DNA of 64,000 bases from JACKCD01 sp041390905 (GTDB lineage: Bacteria; Chloroflexota; Anaerolineae; Promineifilales; Promineifilaceae), in the NCBI GenBank assembly GCA_041390905.1, contig JAWKPA010000014.1, forward strand, positions 496,001 through 560,000. Direction: 5' to 3'. The notes beneath the pieces are model-generated. The model was not told the origin of the DNA, did no database searches, and was given only the letters and a program-made list of their open reading frames with translations. Shown here piece by piece: positions 1 to 7,262 of the stretch (the stretch's first letter is position 1; each line of letters begins with the position of its first letter). The translations under genes were made by a program, and so were the position numbers.

Positions 1-1380
1 TTTTTACCGCCGCAGGCGTTGGCGCTGGGGCAGTTTGTGACCGTGGCGGATGTAGGGGAACAAGTCGGGGTTTTCGGTCCTATCCCGTCGTTGCCGACTG
101 CTGTGCATACGTACACGGTGGCGGGGACGTATACGGTGACGCTGACGGTGAGCAATAGCTTTGGCAGCGACACGGCGACGGGAACGGTGACGGTGCTGAA
201 CAGCGTGGCCGACACAGCCAAGGTGGTGCGGCGCATCAACTATCGTTTCGGTGGACAGGTGGTGGCGACGCGGGTGGAGGCGGAGGATGAGAATGGGCAG
301 TTGATTGACAATGAGGCGTTTACGGGGCTATTCTATGTTCATTCAGACCATCTCGGCAGTGCGACAGCGTTGAGCTATGGGCAGGACAGGACAGACCTGC
401 AAGGCACCCTGGTGCCGGATTCGGTGGCGCGGTTCTTGCCGTTTGGGGAGTATCGCGGGGCAAAGCCGCAGACAAGCCCGGCGGTGAGTGACCGGGGGTT
501 TACCGGCCACAAACATAACGACAGTCTGGGGCTGGTGTACATGAATGCACGGTATTATGTGCCTGGCATTGGCCGCTTTGCCAGTGCCGATACCATTGTT
601 CCTGACCCGATGAATCCGCAGGGGTTTAATAGGTATAGTTACGTGTTGAATAACCCGATTATCATGCATGACCCATCTGGGCATGCTGGTTGTCGAAAGG
701 GGCAGAGGTGTCCTAATCAACCTAGGGGTAACGGCACGTCAGATCAAGAAGAAACAGGAAATCAAATCGACCGAGTAGCACATGCTAATACGAGACTTAA
801 TCAAGCTGTTTTATGGCCTCTGACTACTCTAACCGCTGGCACCACGTACTTGCCTTACAGAAACGCCTTGCGTCCTATGCAACAAGTACCCAAACCTGCT
901 GCTGTAAATGCTACTCGAGCAGGAGTTGCTTTGTCGATTGTTTCTGGGAGTATAACACAGGCTCAGATTTATGATGAATACACGAGAGGAGAACTAACTG
1001 GTAAGGAATATGGTTTAGAAACAGGAGTCAATCTGGCTACGACTGGAACAGTTACTTATCTAGGAGCAAGTGGTATGAGTACAGCAGCAGCAAACATATC
1101 CACTCCACTTATAGGAACTTGTGCGGCATTTTGCTGGTATGTTGCTGGAGTCACCTCATTAGCATATGTAGCCCCTGTGGGACAGGGAACTGTAAATAAT
1201 ATGATAGAAGGTCAAGCATTTATGCCAGCATGGCTTGATTCCCGAAAACAGTTTCATGATGATGTGCTTGGAGTTGATCTTAGTAATTCACTTGACAATG
1301 CATTAAATTCCACAGCACTTCCTGTTATGGAAAAAGTTGGTGATGGTATTGTTTGGCTAATTAGCCAATTCAATGACTAA
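1..1380 (+). CDS. RHS repeat-associated core protein, C-terminal part (5' end outside window)
   Basis: The frame is open from base 1, so the gene begins upstream; the visible TTG at 19 is not a convincing start. The visible protein has a PKD-like beta module near residues 35-66 (HTYTVAGTYTVTLTVSN). It then has a typical RHS-associated core: YVHSDHLGSATALS, RFLPFGEYR, GFTGHKHNDSLGLVYMNARYY, then NRYSYVLNNP ending in DPSGH near residue 230. In RHS/YD-repeat proteins this core forms a shell that releases a variable C-terminal toxin. The roughly 220 residues after DPSGH are that tip. They are hydrophobic in places, match no toxin family I recognise, and are clearly more AT-rich than the core, as expected for exchangeable toxin tips. 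The next gene is a candidate immunity protein. Confidence 0.85.
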   Translation, partial: FLPPQALALGQFVTVADVGEQVGVFGPIPSLPTAVHTYTVAGTYTVTLTVSNSFGSDTATGTVTVLNSVADTAKVVRRINYRFGGQVVATRVEAEDENGQLIDNEAFTGLFYVHSDHLGSATALSYGQDRTDLQGTLVPDSVARFLPFGEYRGAKPQTSPAVSDRGFTGHKHNDSLGLVYMNARYYVPGIGRFASADTIVPDPMNPQGFNRYSYVLNNPIIMHDPSGHAGCRKGQRCPNQPRGNGTSDQEETGNQIDRVAHANTRLNQAVLWPLTTLTAGTTYLPYRNALRPMQQVPKPAAVNATRAGVALSIVSGSITQAQIYDEYTRGELTGKEYGLETGVNLATTGTVTYLGASGMSTAAANISTPLIGTCAAFCWYVAGVTSLAYVAPVGQGTVNNMIEGQAFMPAWLDSRKQFHDDVLGVDLSNSLDNALNSTALPVMEKVGDGIVWLISQFND

Positions 1381-1414
1381 TAAGACAGCTTGTCTTGGGA
1401 AATGAGGTTTTACA

Positions 1415-1801
1415 ATGAATGTTGAGTGTTCAAGGCGTGCACAGCAAAAGCTGATTTTTGTCAAATTTGGCACTATTGGTGTCATTCCAAGTGTAGCAAT
1501 GTTTTTTGTTGGTTTATTATTTAGCAGTTCTTTACTTGCTATTGGCCAAACATTGCTTTATGTTAGTGTTTCTTCCATAGTCATTTTTAGCCGTATTGGT
1601 TGGTCGAAGAACAGGTTGATTGATTTATTTTTTAATCAATTAAGCATACCTTTGGCAATAGTTGGCTTTATTTTCATATTTTTCTATGTTCAGTATGATC
1701 TGGAAACGTTAAATATTGGCTCTGTTTTGGTGATTTGTGGTTTTGTTTTAATCTTTATTGGAAATTGGGCAAGTTCACCGCTACAGATAGATCATGAATA
1801 A
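1415..1801 (+). CDS. Small four-helix membrane protein, candidate immunity protein for the RHS toxin
   Basis: This 128-residue protein begins 34 bp after the RHS gene, with GAGG 10 bp before the ATG. It is almost entirely hydrophobic. Four membrane segments can be drawn around residues 18-38, 42-58, 72-92 and 102-118, with short polar loops and a charged N-terminus (MNVECSRRAQQK). I recognise no family. Its position directly after a polymorphic toxin tip, its small size and its AT-rich composition match immunity genes of RHS systems, and a membrane location would suit a membrane-active toxin. This role is inferred from position only. An orphan membrane protein carried along with the tip is the alternative. 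Confidence 0.55.
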   Translation: MNVECSRRAQQKLIFVKFGTIGVIPSVAMFFVGLLFSSSLLAIGQTLLYVSVSSIVIFSRIGWSKNRLIDLFFNQLSIPLAIVGFIFIFFYVQYDLETLNIGSVLVICGFVLIFIGNWASSPLQIDHE

Positions 1802-1910
1802 TCAAGCTGATAGAGTGAATTACTTTCGGGAGATCGAGAAATTCTTCATTTACAAGGAAACAGCGAATTTGTAGATGTATTAGAAAATGCCAATAATCTT
1901 GATAGGAGCA

Positions 1911-2631
1911 GAAACGGCCGTTAATCAAAGTTTGGTAGCGTGAGGTGGGGGGGAGAAACGGCCGTTTTCCATCATTCATTCCGTTGTCGGTCGTTGGCGG
2001 TTAGTTGTCAGAAACGGCCGTTAATTCCCGTTTGGAAGCGTAAGGTGGTGGGGAGAAACGGCCGTTTTCTATCATTCATTCCGTCGTTCGTCGTTGGTCA
2101 TCCGTCGTCAGAAACGGCCGTTAATCCCCGTTTGGGAGCGTGAGGTGGTGGGAGAAACGGCCGTTTTCCATCATTCATTCCGTCTTCGGTCGTCGGTGGT
2201 TGGTTGTCGGAAACGGCCGTTTTCCATCATTCATTCCGTCGTCAGTCGTCGGTAGTTGGTGGTCGGAAACGGCCGTTAATCCCCGTTTGGTAGCGTGAGG
2301 TGGTGGGGAGGAAACGGCCGTTTTCCATCATTCCCTCCGTCGTCGGTTGTCGGTGGTTGGTTGTCGGAAACGGCCGTTAGTCTCCGTTTGGAAGCGTGAG
2401 GTAGTGGGGAGAAACGGCCACAAAATCCGCGAAAATCCGCCCCAATCTGCGTCATCCGCGCATCTGTTTTTGTTAGAAACGGCCGTTAATCCCAGTTTGG
2501 CAGTGTGAGGTGGTGGGGGGAAACGGCCGTTTTCCATCATTCAATCCGTCGTCGGTCGTCGGTGGTTGGTTGTCGGAAACGGCCGTTAATTCCGGTTTGG
2601 AATTGTGAGATGGGGGGGAAACGGCCGTTTC
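1911..2631. repeat. Compound tandem array of the ACGGCCGT palindrome, alternating 44/56-bp spacing
   Basis: Palindrome cores start at 1914, 1958, 2014, 2058, 2114, 2157, 2213, 2269, 2314, 2370, (2414, degenerate), 2479, 2523, 2579 and 2621. The spacings alternate near 44 and 56 bp, giving a unit of about 100 bp. The short spacer (type A) reads AATCCCCGTTTGGAAGCG then TGAGGTGGTGGGGA. The long one (type B) reads TTCCATCATTCATTCCGTCG then a GTCGGTCGTCGGTGGTTGG-like stretch. One B spacer is doubled (2213-2269) and one is replaced by a different dispersed repeat. Spacers are near-identical to each other, so this is a tandem satellite-like repeat and not a CRISPR array. Small ORFs in it are repeat artefacts. 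The 110 bp before it (1802-1910) holds no gene I can support. Confidence 0.95.
2422..2475. repeat. Partial copy of dispersed 'ATCCGCGAAAATCCGC' repeat
   Basis: This stretch inside the palindrome array matches the 3' half of two longer copies at 33570-33695 and 38342-38467 (shared blocks CCGCGAAAATCCGC and TCATCCGCGCATC). It sits where a type B spacer would be, changing the local spacing from 56 to 65 bp and truncating the preceding palindrome to ACGGCCAC. Confidence 0.8.
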
Positions 2632-2633
2632 TT

Positions 2634-2915
2634 TTATGATTGCTGATGAGCTTCCATGTAAGCTCGCAAGAGCGTATTGATCGTAGTTTGATACCCGCGT
2701 CCTTGTCCGCGAAACCAGACCAACACATCGCTATCAATGCGAATGGTTAGCTGTTGTTTATTAGGTTTGGGTTCAAGTCCAGTCGTAACAATAGCTTTAG
2801 CAAACATCTCCGGCGTGATCTCAGGAGCCTCAGACAAGTCAATATCTGCATCAGTCATGGCATCTAAACGATCCCAATCAGTTAGAGAGGAATTGGAAGT
2901 AGGTGATTTGTTCAT
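2634..2915 (-). CDS. brnA: BrnA-type antitoxin
   Basis: A 93-residue antitoxin of a type II toxin-antitoxin module. The C-terminal half (LTIRIDSDVLVWFRGQGRGY then QTTINTLLRAYMEAHQ) matches the BrnA signature of a short ribbon-helix-helix-like DNA-binding end, which represses the operon and neutralises BrnT. The N-terminal half is acidic (DADIDLSEAPEITPE), as usual for the toxin-binding part. The start is taken as the ATG at 2915 (MNKSPTS). A longer frame runs to 2975, but that would overlap the toxin by 98 bp. With the chosen start the overlap with brnT is 38 bp. The gene order toxin then antitoxin is the normal brnTA order. Confidence 0.85.
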   Translation of the reverse strand: MNKSPTSNSSLTDWDRLDAMTDADIDLSEAPEITPEMFAKAIVTTGLEPKPNKQQLTIRIDSDVLVWFRGQGRGYQTTINTLLRAYMEAHQQS

Positions 2916-3159
2916 ATTTTGTTGCTTTTCGTGCTGAAATGATCCGGGTGCGATTCTGACGTTCGGTATGGACAATTGTGATCACACGTCCCTTCAACAC
3001 GCCTAACGTCATAAAACGGACTTCACCATAGTCAAACCGTTTGTCTTCGACAGTGACAATATCACCTGCAAAGATCGTGATAGCGTCTACAAAGTCAATG
3101 CCGTGACGATGTACATTGGCAAAGCGTTTCTGCTCGTCCCATTCAAATGCTTCTTGCAT
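2878..3159 (-). CDS. brnT: BrnT-type ribonuclease toxin
   Basis: A 93-residue protein with the hallmark N-terminus FEWDEQKRFANVHRHGIDF (consensus WDxxKxxxNxxKHGxxF) and the core RFMTLGVLKGRVITIVHTER followed by TRIISARKA. BrnT is a RelE-fold RNase that stops translation by cleaving RNA. The His and Glu/Arg residues usual for the fold are visible. There is no Shine-Dalgarno sequence before the ATG, and a strong promoter ends about 6 bp upstream of it, so the transcript may be leaderless. The module is bounded on both sides by the palindrome array, as if inserted into it. Confidence 0.88.
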   Translation of the reverse strand: MQEAFEWDEQKRFANVHRHGIDFVDAITIFAGDIVTVEDKRFDYGEVRFMTLGVLKGRVITIVHTERQNRTRIISARKATKYEQITYFQFLSN

Positions 3160-3164
3160 ACACT

Positions 3165-3193
3165 ATTGTAACGACAAATTGTAGGTTTTTCAA
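3165..3193 (-). promoter_or_regulatory. Sigma-70-type promoter of brnTA
   Basis: Read on the minus strand: TTGAAA (3193-3188), 17-bp spacer, TACAAT (3170-3165). The predicted transcript start falls at or next to the brnT ATG (3159), consistent with a leaderless message. BrnA normally represses its own operon from such a site. Confidence 0.7.
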
Positions 3194-3232
3194 CCGGTGT
3201 GCTTGCTTTTAGCGTACTGTACAGAAAGTGTT

Positions 3233-3400
3233 GGGGGGAAACGGCCGTTTTCCATCATTCATGCCGTCGTCGGTCGTCGGTGGTTGGTTGTCGAAAACGG
3301 CCGTGAATCCCGGTTTGGAATTGTGAGATGGTGGGAGAAACGGCCGTTTTCCATCATTCATTCCGTCGTCCGTCGTCGGTCGTCCGTCATCCGTCATCCA
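3233..3400. repeat. Right-hand continuation of the palindrome array
   Basis: Palindromes at 3241, 3297 (degenerate right side) and 3340 continue the 56/43 spacing with the same A and B spacers. The array ends in a run of GTCGTCCGTCGTCGGTCGTC just before the stop of the next gene. The array phase is kept across the 0.6-kb brnTA module. Confidence 0.9.
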
Positions 3401-3405
3401 CCCCA

Positions 3406-4404
3406 TCACCCCGCCCGAAAATACGGCAGCACCTCCCGCCCCAGCAGTTCAATCGCCGCCAGCGGGTCGGGGCCAAGCGGCGGGCCAAAGCTGAGATGCT
3501 GCGCTCCTGCCGCCACCAGCCCCTCCAGCCGGGGGAGCAGGTCGCGGGGGGTGCCAACCACGCCAATCCGCAGCATTTGGTCTGTCACCATGCCAATCGC
3601 CTTCTCAGGGTTGTTTTCGACCATGATAGCTTGCTCAATCTCGGCAAAATCACTTTTATTCAGGCCAAGCTGCTGCAAAATCAGCGGGCTGAGGGCGTGG
3701 CCGTAGTAGGCAACCTTGTGGGCCAGTTCCCGCCGCGCCGCCGCGCCATCGTCGGAGAGCGACACCCAGATGCAGGCGGCGAAGTCGAGCGGGGGCAGGG
3801 CGGCATTGCGCTTCGTATAGCCTTGCTCGATGAGGGGTTTGACGGTGGCAAAATGTTCAGGGGGGAAGAGGAGGGGCAGCACGCCGTCGGCCAGTTCACC
3901 GGCCAGATCCAGCATCTTTGGCCCCATCGCCCCGACGTAAATGGGAGTTTGGCGCGGGGCGGGGAAGCGGAGGTAGGCCTCGTTGGTCCAGGGGAGAAAA
4001 CGGCCGTTTTCCACCCCTCTCTCCCCTGCCAGCAGCCGCCGAATAGCGAGAATCGTTTCCCGGATGGCGGTTAACGGCCGTTCTTGCCCAATCCCCACCC
4101 AGTGCAAAAAATCACCCGCCCCCGCCGCCAGCCCCAAATTAAACCGATTGCCCGTCAGCTCATCCATCGTCGCCGCCAGCATGGCTATCTCGCTGGGGTG
4201 GATGGTGTAGGGGTTGAGAATGCAGGTGCCAAGCTCAATGCGGCTGGTGGCGGTGGCAACTGCGGCCAAAATGGGCAAGGCACTGCGTAAAAACAGGTCG
4301 TTGCTCACCCAAAACTGGTCAAACCCCGCCGCCTCGGCTGCCTGCGCCAGCACCACATAGTCGGCCAAAGGCATGTCATTGTTGAGACGAATACTAAAGC
4401 GCAT
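3406..4404 (-). CDS. LLM-class flavin-dependent oxidoreductase (luciferase-like, F420/FMN)
   Basis: A 332-residue TIM-barrel oxidoreductase of the bacterial-luciferase / methylene-H4MPT-reductase-like family. Characteristic stretches are MRFSIRLNNDMPLADYVVLA, AEAAGFDQFWVSND, the ELGTCILNPYTIHPSEIAM segment near residue 57, and NRFNLGLAAG near residue 86. A late PIYVGAMGPKMLDLAGELAD segment also fits. The family transfers hydride with F420 or FMN; the substrate cannot be read from sequence. The start ATG has GAGGAG 4-9 bp upstream. The palindrome at 4000 encodes the N-G-R-F of GVENGRFLPW, where relatives have a variable loop. The C-terminal codons run directly into the palindrome array downstream. 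Divergent from the Uma2 gene. Confidence 0.85.
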   Translation of the reverse strand: MRFSIRLNNDMPLADYVVLAQAAEAAGFDQFWVSNDLFLRSALPILAAVATATSRIELGTCILNPYTIHPSEIAMLAATMDELTGNRFNLGLAAGAGDFLHWVGIGQERPLTAIRETILAIRRLLAGERGVENGRFLPWTNEAYLRFPAPRQTPIYVGAMGPKMLDLAGELADGVLPLLFPPEHFATVKPLIEQGYTKRNAALPPLDFAACIWVSLSDDGAAARRELAHKVAYYGHALSPLILQQLGLNKSDFAEIEQAIMVENNPEKAIGMVTDQMLRIGVVGTPRDLLPRLEGLVAAGAQHLSFGPPLGPDPLAAIELLGREVLPYFRAG

Positions 4405-4423
4405 GAAGACTCCTCACTGAAAA

Positions 4424-4452
4424 TTGAAATTTGCTCTAATAAACCTTATACT
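4424..4452 (+). promoter_or_regulatory. Sigma-70-type promoter for the Uma2 gene
   Basis: TTGAAA (4424-4429), 17-bp spacer, TATACT (4447-4452), with a 5' leader of about 65 bp to the Uma2 ATG at 4527. Confidence 0.7.
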
Positions 4453-4526
4453 AGAACCATGTCAACGTCTAACTCTGCGATTTGGCGAGTATCCTTGGTT
4501 GCTATTCTTCCCATAAGGAGCATCCG

Positions 4527-5141
4527 ATGACGGCCGTTCTTGAAACATTCAAACAATCACAGCAGCCGACAGCGCAAACTGACCTGTTTTATCGCTTGAC
4601 TGTTGCCCGCTACCATCAGATGGTGGCGACAGGTATTATTGCCGAGGATGATGCGGTTGAGCTTCTTGAAGGACGAATTGTTAATAAAATGCCCAAAAAT
4701 CGTCAGCACGTTCTTGTAACAAGCCTCGTGATAGAAGCCCTGCAAGCGATTATTCCGCAAACACACCATGTTGAATCCCAGGAGCCAATTACGCTTTCCA
4801 CGAGCGAGCCTGAGCCAGATGTTGTTGTGTTGCGTGGGCAGCTTCTTGATTATCACGATCATCCACGGGCCGATGATGTTGCTTTGCTGGTTGAGGTTGC
4901 CAATTCTTCTTTACAGCACGATCAGACGTGGAAAAAGCAGATTTATGCAGCGGCAAACATTCCGGTTTACTGGATTGTTAATTTACCTGACCAGCAAATT
5001 GAGGTATACAGCGACCCAACAGGTATCTCGCAGAATCCCAATTATCGCCAGTTGCGGAGCTATGGCGTTGCCGATAAGGTGCCTGTCATGATTGATGGAA
5101 AACCATCTGGATTGGTGCCTGTCCACACACTGTTTCCCTAA
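4527..5141 (+). CDS. Uma2 family endonuclease-like protein (DUF820)
   Basis: A 204-residue member of the Uma2/DUF820 group, a PD-(D/E)XK nuclease fold amplified in cyanobacteria and Chloroflexota. It shows the family layout: YHQMVATGIIAEDDAVELLE GRIV at the N-terminus, EPDVVVLRG near residue 106 (catalytic Asp), LLVEVANSSL near residue 125 (catalytic E of the ExK-like motif), then K-QIYAAANIPVYWIVNLPD near residues 145-163 and EVYSDPT. Catalytic activity of most relatives is untested. The start at 4527 is set by AAGGAG 6 bp upstream; the frame is open for 15 more codons without a better start. The stop overlaps the stop of the convergent RidA gene. The palindrome at 4530 falls in codons 2-4 (T-A-V). 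Confidence 0.85.
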   Translation: MTAVLETFKQSQQPTAQTDLFYRLTVARYHQMVATGIIAEDDAVELLEGRIVNKMPKNRQHVLVTSLVIEALQAIIPQTHHVESQEPITLSTSEPEPDVVVLRGQLLDYHDHPRADDVALLVEVANSSLQHDQTWKKQIYAAANIPVYWIVNLPDQQIEVYSDPTGISQNPNYRQLRSYGVADKVPVMIDGKPSGLVPVHTLFP

Positions 5142-5539
5142 GCCTCCTGGTTGTTGCTGACAATGGCCTCGGCCTCAATTTCAACTAAATAGTGCTCTCC
5201 TACCAGTTTGGCTTCCACCAGGGTGTTGGCAGGGAGAATGTTGCCAAACCGTTCGCCGTGGGCGCGGGCAACGGGTTCCCAATCATCTATGTTTTTCAGG
5301 TAGATGCGGGTGCGAACGATGTCGTTGAGGGTGCCGCCAAGCTGGGAAACGGCCGTTTCTATCTTATCCAAAATGTAATGCGTTTGCGCCGCCGGATCTC
5401 CCACCCCAATCACCTCTCCGGCCGGCCCCGTTGCCGTCGTCCCCGAAACTAAAATCCTGTTCCCCACCCGCACCGCCCGCGCATACCCCGCCAGCTTTTC
5501 CCACATCGTCCCACTGCCTACATGTTGTCGCTCGCTCAT
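5138..5539 (-). CDS. RidA/YjgF family enamine/imine deaminase-like protein
   Basis: A 133-residue Rid-superfamily protein. Visible motifs are VRVGNRILVSGTTATGPAGE, QTHYILDKIETAVSQLGG, DIVRTRIYLKNIDDWEPV and the C-terminal LVEIEAEAIV. RidA proteins hydrolyse reactive enamines and imines formed by PLP enzymes. The conserved Arg that binds the substrate carboxylate corresponds to the R of VRTRIYL (RTRIYLKN). The usual C-terminal PPxA..E segment is only partly kept (ILPANTLVEAKLVGEHYLVEIEA), so it may belong to a divergent Rid subgroup. The start at 5539 has GGAGG 5 bp upstream; an in-frame ATG 30 bp further up lacks a ribosome site. The stop (TAG) shares the tetranucleotide CTAA with the stop of the Uma2 gene. 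Confidence 0.85.
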   Translation of the reverse strand: MSERQHVGSGTMWEKLAGYARAVRVGNRILVSGTTATGPAGEVIGVGDPAAQTHYILDKIETAVSQLGGTLNDIVRTRIYLKNIDDWEPVARAHGERFGNILPANTLVEAKLVGEHYLVEIEAEAIVSNNQEA

Positions 5540-5612
5540 TGCTGCCTCCATACATTTCGCTTTTGCCAAATCTTGCTATCATAACATCAGTTGGTTGAGA
5601 AGCGTTACAAAA

Positions 5613-5680
5613 CCGACGACCGACGACCGACGACCGACCACAACCTGTCTTGATTGTCTGTTGTCGGTTGTCCGTTGTCA
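5613..5680. repeat. CGACGAC-type simple repeat, inverted arms
   Basis: CGACGACCGACGACCGAC-type tandem heptamers (5613-5640) are followed by the partly complementary TTGTCGGTTGTCCGTTGTC (5661-5680), just upstream of the next ribosome site. The same sequence type forms the B spacer of the 1.9-kb array and the inserts in the gene at 60382. Confidence 0.75.
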
Positions 5681-5689
5681 GGAGGTATC

Positions 5690-6052
5690 ATGAGCTTTAT
5701 CGAATTTGAAACCTGGCAAATTAAAGAAGGAAACGAAGCCGCCCACGACGAGATGATTCGGCAATGGTTTGCCTTTGTGCGGCAGCACCACGCCGAACTG
5801 TTTGCTGAATGGAAATCCGCCCGCTACTTTCGCCAAACCGACCGCGACGGCAACCCAACCGGCACCTACATCATGCTCTTTGAATTCTACAGCCGCGAAG
5901 CCCACCACGCTTACAAGGAACGACGCAAAAATTGGTCGGGGCCATATGCCGCCTACAAAGCGGTGGACCCATACCAGTTTTTCAAGCTGGAGACGGTGAC
6001 AACCGAATATTGGGAGCCACAAGAAACCGAAGCATGGTTTTCGTTTGAATAA
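5690..6052 (+). CDS. Conserved small protein, possible dimeric alpha/beta-barrel fold
   Basis: A 120-residue soluble protein with no family I can name with certainty. The pattern is a beta strand (SFIEFETWQIKEG), a helix rich in Trp/Phe (EMIRQWFAFVRQHHAELF), a strand (SARYFRQTDRDG), and another strand (TYIMLFEFYS). A final helix (AHHAYKERRKN) follows. This order resembles ferredoxin-like dimeric barrels such as NIPSNAP or antibiotic-monooxygenase-type proteins. That is inference only; no catalytic signature is visible. GGAGG lies 5 bp before the ATG at 5690, which is preferred over an in-frame start 36 bp upstream. It lies between two hairpin repeats, so it is probably transcribed alone. Confidence 0.7.
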   Translation: MSFIEFETWQIKEGNEAAHDEMIRQWFAFVRQHHAELFAEWKSARYFRQTDRDGNPTGTYIMLFEFYSREAHHAYKERRKNWSGPYAAYKAVDPYQFFKLETVTTEYWEPQETEAWFSFE

Positions 6053-6054
6053 CA

Positions 6055-6138
6055 GGACGCAGATTTACCTGTACGCGAAGCGGTCGTCTACGACATCTTC
6101 CTGATCAAAAATCAGGTCAATCAGGTAAATCTGCGTCC
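6055..6138. repeat. Inverted repeat 'GGACGCAGATTTACCTG'
   Basis: Perfect 17-bp arms (6055-6071 and 6122-6138) flank 50 bp that contain a smaller hairpin (CCTGAT..ATCAGG). The related element at 7131-7190 lies on the other side of the mannonate dehydratase gene, so the pair brackets that gene. Confidence 0.85.
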
Positions 6139-6161
6139 CATTTTTCTGGAGTTTATACGCC

Positions 6162-7130
6162 ATGATCAAAATCGGTGAATTTTTGCCGCCAACGCCGTCG
6201 CCGCTGTGGACGTTGGCAAAGCAGGGTGGGGCGGATTGGGCGGTGGGCGGGCTACCATTTGACGACCCGGCCAATGGGGATGAGGCACCGTGGGATTATC
6301 GGCCGTTGTTACGCATCAAGCAGCAGTATGAGGCGGCCGGGTTTGCGCTGGCCGTTCTCGAATCGCGGCCGCCGCTGAACCTGGCGAAGCGGGGGCTGCC
6401 GGGGCGGGATGCGGAGATTGACACCGTTTGCACGCTGTTGGAAAACATGGGGCGGCTGGGCATTCCCGTCTGGTGCTACGAATGGATGACCGATTTTAAC
6501 TGGCTGCGAACCAACACCACCACCCCTTCACGCGGCGGCTCCGTTGTCACCAGCTTTGACAACGCCTTGCTGCGCGATGCGCCGCCCACGGAGCTGGGGC
6601 CGATTAGCGAGGAAGCACTGTGGGAAAATCTGGATTACTTTTTGCGGCGGGTGGTGCCGGTGGCTGAACGCAGCGGGGTCAAACTGGCAATGCACCCCGA
6701 CGACCCGCCGCTGTCGCCGCTGCGCGGGGTGGGTCGAATTATGCGGAGCGTGGCGAATTTTCAGCGATTGCTCGACATGGTGCCAAGCCCGATGAACGGG
6801 GTGACGCTGTGCCAGGGGAACTTTACACTGATGACCGATGATTTGCCACGGGTGATTCGCCACTTTGGCGGCAAGATTTTCTTTGTCCATTTCCGCGATG
6901 TGCGCGGCACGCCGGAGCGCTTTGAAGAGACGTGGCACGATGCGGGACAAACTGACATGGTGGCGTGTATGCGGGCGTACCGCGATATTGGCTTTGCGGG
7001 GGTGCTGCGGCCAGACCATGTGCCAACGGTGGCGGGGGACAGCAACGAAAACGCCGGCTACTCGTCGTTTGGGCGGCTCTATGCCCTAGGGTATATTCGC
7101 GGTTTGCGTGAGGCGGTGTATGGGGAGTGA
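6162..7130 (+). CDS. uxuA: Mannonate dehydratase family protein
   Basis: A 322-residue TIM-barrel enzyme of the UxuA family, which dehydrates D-mannonate to 2-keto-3-deoxygluconate in hexuronate breakdown. Family marks are LLRIKQQYEAAGFALAVLES (N-terminal barrel), MGRLGIPVWCYEWM, and the metal/substrate segments LAMHPDDPPLSPL near residue 175, LCQGNFTL near residue 213, VHFRDVRGTPERFEETWHD near residue 240, and VLRPDHVPT near residue 285. It is somewhat shorter than E. coli UxuA, which is normal for the short form. No other uronate gene is adjacent. GGAG lies 12 bp upstream of the ATG. Related dehydratases with other sugar acids cannot be excluded. Confidence 0.82.
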   Translation: MIKIGEFLPPTPSPLWTLAKQGGADWAVGGLPFDDPANGDEAPWDYRPLLRIKQQYEAAGFALAVLESRPPLNLAKRGLPGRDAEIDTVCTLLENMGRLGIPVWCYEWMTDFNWLRTNTTTPSRGGSVVTSFDNALLRDAPPTELGPISEEALWENLDYFLRRVVPVAERSGVKLAMHPDDPPLSPLRGVGRIMRSVANFQRLLDMVPSPMNGVTLCQGNFTLMTDDLPRVIRHFGGKIFFVHFRDVRGTPERFEETWHDAGQTDMVACMRAYRDIGFAGVLRPDHVPTVAGDSNENAGYSSFGRLYALGYIRGLREAVYGE

Positions 7131-7190
7131 ATGGGACGCAGATTGACCTGATTTGCCTGATCTTATCAATCAGGTCAATCTGCGTCCCAT
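7131..7190. repeat. Inverted repeat 'ATGGGACGCAGATTGACCTG', likely also a terminator
   Basis: Perfect 23-bp arms (7131-7153 and 7168-7190) around a 14-bp loop begin directly after the uxuA stop. The sequence is closely related to the hairpin at 6055-6138. Confidence 0.85.
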
Positions 7191-7262
7191 TCTTTTCAGC
7201 AATATCGTTTTACGACCGATCTACATACAGCGGATAACTGATTACCGAAAACTGATTGCTCT

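Noticed and set aside
1940..2737. Small open frames across the palindrome array on both strands
   Set aside because: They consist only of repeat sequence (NGRF, KRPF-type peptides) and have no ribosome sites.
1911..3400. CRISPR array
   Set aside because: The repeated unit is a short palindrome and the intervals are themselves near-identical, alternating between two sequences; no cas gene is nearby.
3197..4074. Plus-strand open frames over the array and the LLM gene
   Set aside because: They run antisense to a well-conserved oxidoreductase and begin in repeat DNA.
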